DNA of 64,000 nt from JBNKZU01 sp050301795. GTDB lineage: Bacteria; Pseudomonadota; Gammaproteobacteria; Thiohalomonadales; Thiohalomonadaceae. The translations under genes and the position numbers were made by a program. The notes under the pieces were generated by a model. The model saw only the letters and a program-made list of their open reading frames with translations, had not been told where the DNA came from and did no database searches. Below are positions 59,055 to 64,000 of this stretch, piece after piece (the first letter of the stretch is position 1; every line of letters starts with the position of its first letter). Where the stretch lies: positions 1-64,000 of the forward strand of contig JBNKZU010000038.1 of assembly GCA_050301795.1 (NCBI GenBank), given 5' to 3'.

Positions 59055-60725
59055 TTAACCTTCGTTATCCATTTGCTCTTTGATGAGATCACCAAGCGTA
59101 GGATTAACAGGCGCAGAACGATTATAGTCTGCTACTGCATGTTTCTCTTCTTCGGTATCCTTTGCCTTGATAGAGAGGTTAATTGTGCGGTTCTTGCGAT
59201 CTACACCAATAAATTTGGCTTCGATAGAGTCACCCTCTTTTAAAAGAGTACGTGCATCTTCTACACGATCACGAGAGATCTCTGAAGCTCGCAGATATCC
59301 TTCAACAGAATCTGCCAGTTCAATCACTGCACCTTTAGCATCAATCTCACCAACCGTACCAGTTACAATCGAACCCTTTTGATTGGTTGCAACATAGTTG
59401 GAGAAAGGATCCTGCTCCATCTGCTTAACGCCAAGTGAAATACGCTCACGATCTGCATCAATGGCAAGAATCATCGCTTCAACTTCATCACCCTTCTTGA
59501 AGTTGCGAACAGCATCTTCACCGTTCTCATTCCATGAAATATCTGAAAGATGTACCAGACCATCAATACCACCATCAAGGCCGATAAAGATACCGAAATC
59601 GGTGATCGACTTGATGTTGCCGCTAACACGGTCACCTTTGTTATGTGTGGCAGCGAAGACTTCCCAAGGATTAGAAACACACTGTTTCATACCTAGTGAG
59701 ATACGGCGACGCTCAGGATCGATGTCGAGAACAACAACCTCTGTCTCTTCACCCAGTTGAACAACTTTTGATGGATGAATGTTTTTGTTGGTCCAATCCA
59801 TTTCTGAAACGTGAACCAGACCTTCAACACCGTCTTCGATCTCAACAAAGCAGCCGTAATCAGTTAGGTTGGTGACCTTACCAAACAGGCGTGTGCCTTC
59901 TGGATAACGACGTGCGATATCTTCCCAAGGATCTTCACCCATCTGTTTAAGACCGAGAGAGACACGATTACGATCTTTATCAAACTTAAGAACCTTAACG
60001 TCGATCTCTTCACCCACACTGACAATCTCGCTTGGATGCTTAACACGTTTCCATGCCATATCAGTAATGTGAAGCAGACCATCAATTCCACCTAGGTCTA
60101 CGAATGCACCGTAATCGGTAAGGTTCTTAACGATACCCTTAACGATCTTGCCATCTTCAAGACTCTCAAGCAGAGCATCACGCTCTTCAGTGTTCTCGGT
60201 TTCAACAACTGCGCGACGAGAAACAACAACATTGTTACGTTTGCGATCAAGCTTTATAACTTTAAATTCAAGATCCTTGCCTTCGAGGTAGGAGGTATCA
60301 CGAACAGGACGTACATCAACAAGTGACCCAGGCAGGAATGCACGGATATCCTGCATCTCGACTGTGAATCCACCCTTTACTTTGTCGATAATCCGACCCA
60401 TAACGGTTTCATCAGCATCATGTGCTCTTTCGAGACGAATCCAAGATTCAGCACGCTTGGCTTTTTCACGAGAAAGACGTGTTGCCCCAAAGCCATCTTC
60501 AACAGCTTCGAGTGAGACATCGACCTCATCACCAACATTAACCTCAATTTCGCCATTATCATTGCGGAATTGCTCAACAGGGATAACACCCTCTGATTTC
60601 AGGCCTGCATTAACGACGACGACGTCATTGTTAATTGCAACAATTGTTCCGGTAACAATAGAACCGGGTTGCATTTGAGTATGCTTGATACTCTCTTCAA
60701 ATAATTCGGAAAAGCTTTCGCTCAT
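59055..60725 (-). CDS. rpsA: 30S ribosomal protein S1
   Basis: The 556-residue protein has six S1 RNA-binding repeats, for example those starting Gly-Ser-Ile-Val-Thr-Gly-Thr near 21 and Gly-Lys-Ile-Val-Lys-Gly-Ile near 191, each with a Gly-Xaa-Phe-Xaa-Asp loop. It brings mRNA to the small subunit. It is preceded by cmk after 131 bases. Confidence 0.98.
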   Translation of the reverse strand: MSESFSELFEESIKHTQMQPGSIVTGTIVAINNDVVVVNAGLKSEGVIPVEQFRNDNGEIEVNVGDEVDVSLEAVEDGFGATRLSREKAKRAESWIRLERAHDADETVMGRIIDKVKGGFTVEMQDIRAFLPGSLVDVRPVRDTSYLEGKDLEFKVIKLDRKRNNVVVSRRAVVETENTEERDALLESLEDGKIVKGIVKNLTDYGAFVDLGGIDGLLHITDMAWKRVKHPSEIVSVGEEIDVKVLKFDKDRNRVSLGLKQMGEDPWEDIARRYPEGTRLFGKVTNLTDYGCFVEIEDGVEGLVHVSEMDWTNKNIHPSKVVQLGEETEVVVLDIDPERRRISLGMKQCVSNPWEVFAATHNKGDRVSGNIKSITDFGIFIGLDGGIDGLVHLSDISWNENGEDAVRNFKKGDEVEAMILAIDADRERISLGVKQMEQDPFSNYVATNQKGSIVTGTVGEIDAKGAVIELADSVEGYLRASEISRDRVEDARTLLKEGDSIEAKFIGVDRKNRTINLSIKAKDTEEEKHAVADYNRSAPVNPTLGDLIKEQMDNEG

Positions 60726-60856
60726 TTAAATGTAACCAATGTTAGTAACTATGCGCTATTTATTGTGTCGGTCATAAACGACTGACAAATAGAGTAAGTT
60801 GTTAATTAAACACTATATGAGACATGCTCATACACCAATTTCAGGTAATCAAATAC

Positions 60857-61543
60857 CTATTTGGCGAATGAAACAGAACAGACTTCCAGGGCTCTGGAAA
60901 AGACATCGTCGATGGTTAAATCAGACGTATCTATGATGACTGCATCATCCGCGCTCTTGCAGGGAGATGCACTACGTGTGCTATCACGAAGATCTCGGGC
61001 ATTAATCTCCTCAACAAGGCCGCGGAGATTAGCACTTATTCCCTTTTGTTTCAACTGCTTATAGCGCCTTTGCGCTCTCACTTCGGCTGAAGCGGTAAGA
61101 AAAAGCTTAACATCGGCGTCGGGGAAGATTGTTGTTCCCATATCACGGCCGTCAGCAACCACGCCCGGAGGCACTGCAAAGTCTCGCTGACGTTGTAGTA
61201 ATGCTGCCCTAACCTCTGGAATTGCAGCAACAATTGAGGCCGCATTTCCTGCGGTTTCGGTGCGGATCTCTCTGGTAACATTCTCGCCATCAAGAATCAC
61301 ATCAACACCCTGCCCTGGAATATTTTCGAAGCGAACATCAAGATTCTTCGCTATTGCTGCTATTTGGGCATGGTCATCAAGTGCCACCCCTTTTTTCTGT
61401 GCGGCTAATGCGGTAATACGATATAACGCTCCACTATCAAGCAACTCAAGTTGAAGATGAGATGCCAGCATTTGGCTGATGGTTCCTTTTCCGACACCGC
61501 TCGGACCATCAACAGTTACAATCTTAATCATCTGATCGCTCAC
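60857..61543 (-). CDS. cmk: cytidylate kinase
   Basis: The 228-residue P-loop kinase has Val-Asp-Gly-Pro-Ser-Gly-Val-Gly-Lys-Gly-Thr near 11-21 and Val-Ala-Asp-Gly-Arg-Asp-Met-Gly-Thr near 130. It phosphorylates CMP and dCMP. It overlaps the aroA stop by 4 bases. The order aroA-cmk-rpsA is conserved in proteobacteria. Confidence 0.95.
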   Translation of the reverse strand: MSDQMIKIVTVDGPSGVGKGTISQMLASHLQLELLDSGALYRITALAAQKKGVALDDHAQIAAIAKNLDVRFENIPGQGVDVILDGENVTREIRTETAGNAASIVAAIPEVRAALLQRQRDFAVPPGVVADGRDMGTTIFPDADVKLFLTASAEVRAQRRYKQLKQKGISANLRGLVEEINARDLRDSTRSASPCKSADDAVIIDTSDLTIDDVFSRALEVCSVSFAK

Positions 61544-62859
61544 ACGGATTCCACTGAGATCTGTAAACCAGATCGATTCGCAAGCTCAACAAAATTTGGA
61601 AATGAGGTAACAACATTTGCACAATTATTTATGGTAATTGTGCCTGCTGCACGTAACGAGGCCACAGCAAAAGACATCGCAATACGGTGATCGCCGTGGC
61701 TCTCCACTTCACCTGAGCCAAATTCATCACCACCTTCAATCACCATACCATCCGCCGTTGCTTGAGCATTAACTCCCAAGACATTTAAGCCATCAGCCAT
61801 GACCTGAATACGATCACTCTCTTTAACCCTCAGCTCTTCAGCACCGGTGAGCCGAGTTGTTCCATCGGCACAGGCTGCCGCAATAAACAACGCAGGAAAC
61901 TCATCAATCGCCAACGGAACCTGATCCTCAGGGATAGTGATCCCTTTAAGCGGGCTTGAACGTACTGTGATCTCAGCTACAGGCTCGCCACCAACAACCC
62001 GTGGATTGTCGATCGTGATATCGGCACCCATCATCTTGAGGATGTTGATTACACCGATCCGGGTTTCATTAATGCCGACATGTGAAAGTGTCACCTCAGA
62101 ATTCTTCGCAATGGCGGCGGCCACCATAAAGAAGGTTGCTGATGAGATATCAGCCGGAACATCAATATCGGTTGCAGTTAACCGACCACCGCCATACAAG
62201 GAGGCTGTTGCCCCCTCTTTATCCACTTGATATCCAAAACCCTGAAGCATTCGTTCAGTGTGATCACGTGTGGGAGCTGGTTCGGTGACCGAGGTTTTAC
62301 CCTCAGCGTATAAACCAGCAAGCAAAATTGATGATTTGACCTGAGCCGAGGCAACCGGCATCTGATAATCAATAGCTTTAAGCTTGCACCCTCCCTTAAC
62401 CTTCAGGGGTGGCGTTCCCGACTCTGTTGTTTCAATCTCGGCATTCATGGTTGCTAATGGCGTGGTGACACGGCGCATCGGACGAGATGAGAGCGAACTG
62501 TCGCCGGTCATCTCAACATCAAACGCCTGTCCAGACATCAATCCGGCCAGGAGACGCATTGATGTACCTGAATTACCTAAATCTAGCGGTTTATTTGGTT
62601 TCCTGAGGCCATGAAGCCCAACACCATGAATGGTGACATTTCCGTTATCCGGCCCCTCTATTTGAACCCCCATCTGACGGAACGCCTCCAATGTCGCAAG
62701 ACTATCCTCGCCTTCGAGAAAACCAGTGACCTTTGTCACGCCTTCGGCAAGTGATCCGAGCATGATGGAGCGGTGAGAGATCGATTTATCACCGGGAACA
62801 CGTAATGTGCCGTTGATTGATTCTGCGGGTCTGGCTATGTATTTAGTGTTTTTTGTCAT
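61540..62859 (-). CDS. aroA: 3-phosphoshikimate 1-carboxyvinyltransferase
   Basis: I choose ATG 62859 (GAAGAA upstream), because the extra 17 codons to 62910 are unlike the family. The 439-residue EPSP synthase has Pro-Gly-Asp-Lys-Ser-Ile-Ser-His-Arg near 21, Leu-Gly-Asn-Ser-Gly-Thr-Ser-Met-Arg-Leu near 90 and Glu-Ser-Asp-Arg near 353. It is the sixth step of aromatic amino acid synthesis, next to tyrA and a DAHP synthase. Confidence 0.95.
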   Translation of the reverse strand: MTKNTKYIARPAESINGTLRVPGDKSISHRSIMLGSLAEGVTKVTGFLEGEDSLATLEAFRQMGVQIEGPDNGNVTIHGVGLHGLRKPNKPLDLGNSGTSMRLLAGLMSGQAFDVEMTGDSSLSSRPMRRVTTPLATMNAEIETTESGTPPLKVKGGCKLKAIDYQMPVASAQVKSSILLAGLYAEGKTSVTEPAPTRDHTERMLQGFGYQVDKEGATASLYGGGRLTATDIDVPADISSATFFMVAAAIAKNSEVTLSHVGINETRIGVINILKMMGADITIDNPRVVGGEPVAEITVRSSPLKGITIPEDQVPLAIDEFPALFIAAACADGTTRLTGAEELRVKESDRIQVMADGLNVLGVNAQATADGMVIEGGDEFGSGEVESHGDHRIAMSFAVASLRAAGTITINNCANVVTSFPNFVELANRSGLQISVESV

Positions 62860-62924
62860 TTCTTCGATTATCACGCAGAGACGTGGCTGTAGAGATGAAC
62901 CAGACCACACCGCTCTGCATTTGT

Positions 62925-63803
62925 TTATAGATCACTCTTAATATGTCGCCTGCTGTAATCGTCGCGTGACTCTTTGGCGCGTTCAAACAACTCAAGAATG
63001 GCTTCACTATGCCCCGTTTCGATGAGCGTGGACAATTGAGTCAGCTCATTGGAGAAGCGATTAAGCATCTTTAGTAGTGCGTCTCGGTTATGAATACAGA
63101 TGTCATGCCACATCTTCGGATTACTCGAGGCAATACGGGTAAAATCACGAAAACCACCTGCGGCATATCGGAAGATATCCTCATGGTCTTCAAGACGTGC
63201 CAGGGTATCAACCAGTGTAAAAGCCAACATATGTGGAAGATGGCTGGTTGCTGCCAGCACCTCATCGTGATGTTCAACCGACATCTCAATCACTTCTGCA
63301 CCACAGCGCTCCCATAAGCCTCGAACTGTGTCTACAGCATCTGGATCGCTGGAGTTGTCTGGCGTAATGATCACCTTACGATGCTGATAAAGCGTTGCAA
63401 ATGAGGCCTCTACACCACTATTTTCGGTGCCAGCAATGGGGTGACCAGGAATAAAGCGGCTTGGTAATTCACCGAAAACCGCTTTGGCAGTATCAACGAC
63501 AGAGCCTTTGGTACTTCCCACATCGGTAATGATGACATCTGAACCCATTCCCGCTTTAATCTCGGAAAACACCTGCTCTGCACTTCCAACAGGTGTGGCG
63601 ATCACAATAAGATCACTACCCTTCACAGCGGTAGCGATATCTGTCTCATAACGATCAATAACGCCTAACTCAACGCCTTTTTTAAGATTATCAGCGGAGC
63701 GTCCACAGCCAACAAACAGAGCGCTCTCGCCCGCAGCCTTTAACGCCCGAGCCAATGAGCCTCCGATTAGCCCGACACCGATAATTGTGATCTGTTTAAA
63801 CAT
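62925..63803 (-). CDS. tyrA: prephenate dehydrogenase
   Basis: The 292-residue enzyme has the dinucleotide motif Gly-Val-Gly-Leu-Ile-Gly-Gly-Ser-Leu at about 9-17, Ile-Pro-Gly-His-Pro-Ile-Ala-Gly-Thr-Glu-Asn-Ser-Gly near 119-131 and a helical dimer domain. It forms 4-hydroxyphenylpyruvate for tyrosine, possibly also acting on arogenate. No chorismate mutase domain is attached. Its ATG shares one base with the stop of the upstream gene (TAATG). Confidence 0.92.
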   Translation of the reverse strand: MFKQITIIGVGLIGGSLARALKAAGESALFVGCGRSADNLKKGVELGVIDRYETDIATAVKGSDLIVIATPVGSAEQVFSEIKAGMGSDVIITDVGSTKGSVVDTAKAVFGELPSRFIPGHPIAGTENSGVEASFATLYQHRKVIITPDNSSDPDAVDTVRGLWERCGAEVIEMSVEHHDEVLAATSHLPHMLAFTLVDTLARLEDHEDIFRYAAGGFRDFTRIASSNPKMWHDICIHNRDALLKMLNRFSNELTQLSTLIETGHSEAILELFERAKESRDDYSRRHIKSDL

Positions 63804-64000
63804 TAAACAGTTCTTCCCAATGCACCAGCAGTAACCTGAAGCTGCTGCATCAGATCCTTTAACTCATTGGCATCAATGGCTTGATCAGCATCGCACCATG
63901 CCTCGCAAGGCGTTGGATGCATCTCAACCAGAAGACCATCAGCACCTGCCGCGACCGATGCGCGAGCCAAGGCTGGAACCATCCATGCTTTTCCACCGGC
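63803..64000 (-). CDS. DAHP synthase, 3' part (AroG-like, KdsA-related type)
   Basis: Sixty-five C-terminal residues are in the window: Ala-Gly-Gly-Lys-Ala-Trp-Met-Val-Pro-Ala-Leu-Ala then Gly-Ala-Asp-Gly-Leu-Leu-Val-Glu-Met-His-Pro and Ala-Trp-Cys-Asp-Ala-Asp-Gln. This is the end of the class of 3-deoxy-7-phosphoheptulonate synthase that is similar to KdsA and often lies beside tyrA. The Val-Glu-Met-His-Pro segment holds a metal ligand. The start is outside the window. Confidence 0.85.
   Translation of the reverse strand, partial: AGGKAWMVPALARASVAAGADGLLVEMHPTPCEAWCDADQAIDANELKDLMQQLQVTAGALGRTV

Noticed and set aside
1..64000. CRISPR array to accompany the Cas6-like gene
   Set aside because: No regularly spaced short repeats were seen; the only repeat region (56312-56609) has two long copies and hairpins, not repeat-spacer units.

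Overview
The window comes from a sulfur-oxidising gammaproteobacterium. The main evidence is a complete, oxidative-type dsr (reverse dissimilatory sulfite reductase) cluster, dsrABEFHCMKLJOP followed by dsrN and dsrR. The DsrEFH sulfurtransferase, DsrL flavoprotein and DsrC with both C-terminal cysteines are the form used by organisms that oxidise stored sulfur to sulfite. Housekeeping neighbourhoods are also typically gammaproteobacterial: tmk-holB-pilZ-tatD, smc-zipA-ligA, dksA-gluQ, and tyrA-aroA-cmk-rpsA-ihfB-lapB-pyrF. No 16S gene is present, so I do not name a genus.

Layout. (1) 1-3287 is the right arm of a prophage. It has a chain of very small overlapping genes (two beta-rich putative virion proteins, a membrane-anchored virion lysozyme-like protein, several single-helix membrane proteins, a 37-residue lysine-rich peptide), a hairpin terminator, an opposing regulator gene, and then a sequence matching the E. 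coli dif site at 24 of 28 bases (3260-3287). The element therefore probably integrated by XerCD at the chromosome dimer-resolution site, which also places the window at the replication terminus. (2) 3627-10163 holds a cyclic-nucleotide-binding/rhodanese fusion and a leftward set: tatD, pilZ, holB, tmk, an unknown helical protein, a DsrC paralogue without the functional cysteines (RspA-like), a Cas6/Cmx6-like RAMP protein without any CRISPR nearby, and two unknown proteins. (3) 10571-24306 is the dsr cluster, with a TrpD2-like gene inserted between dsrP and dsrN and internal hairpins after dsrA and dsrC. (4) 24395-27891 holds a NarX/NarL-like two-component system and a CsiV-like protein. (5) 27953-40266 runs mostly leftward: methylthioinosine and hypoxanthine salvage, MscS channel, nagZ, an L,D-transpeptidase, CYTH, msrA, ligA, zipA, smc. 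(6) 40399-50636 runs in both directions: queF, an FGGY kinase, cysZ-like, a diguanylate cyclase, a Bax-like glucosaminidase, metabolic genes, dksA-gluQ. (7) 50642-64000 holds dsbC, yajQ, tRNA-Arg(CCT), class I fumarase, a CAP lipoprotein, a TlpA-like thioredoxin, tRNA-Ser(GGA) beside a compact hairpin/repeat array, and the leftward pyrF-lapB-ihfB-rpsA-cmk-aroA-tyrA-DAHP synthase series.

How they work together. DsrAB oxidises sulfane sulfur delivered on DsrC. DsrEFH loads DsrC, DsrL connects the reaction to pyridine nucleotides, and DsrMKJOP passes electrons from the DsrC trisulfide to the quinone pool and periplasm. DsrN makes the amidated sirohaem. The strongest candidate for an undescribed system is the leftward set divergent from dsrA (7501-10151): RspA-like protein, orphan Cas6-like RAMP, a repeat-like helical protein and two unknowns, sharing a 400-base intergenic region with dsrA. 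The dif-integrated, apparently tailless phage arm is the second.
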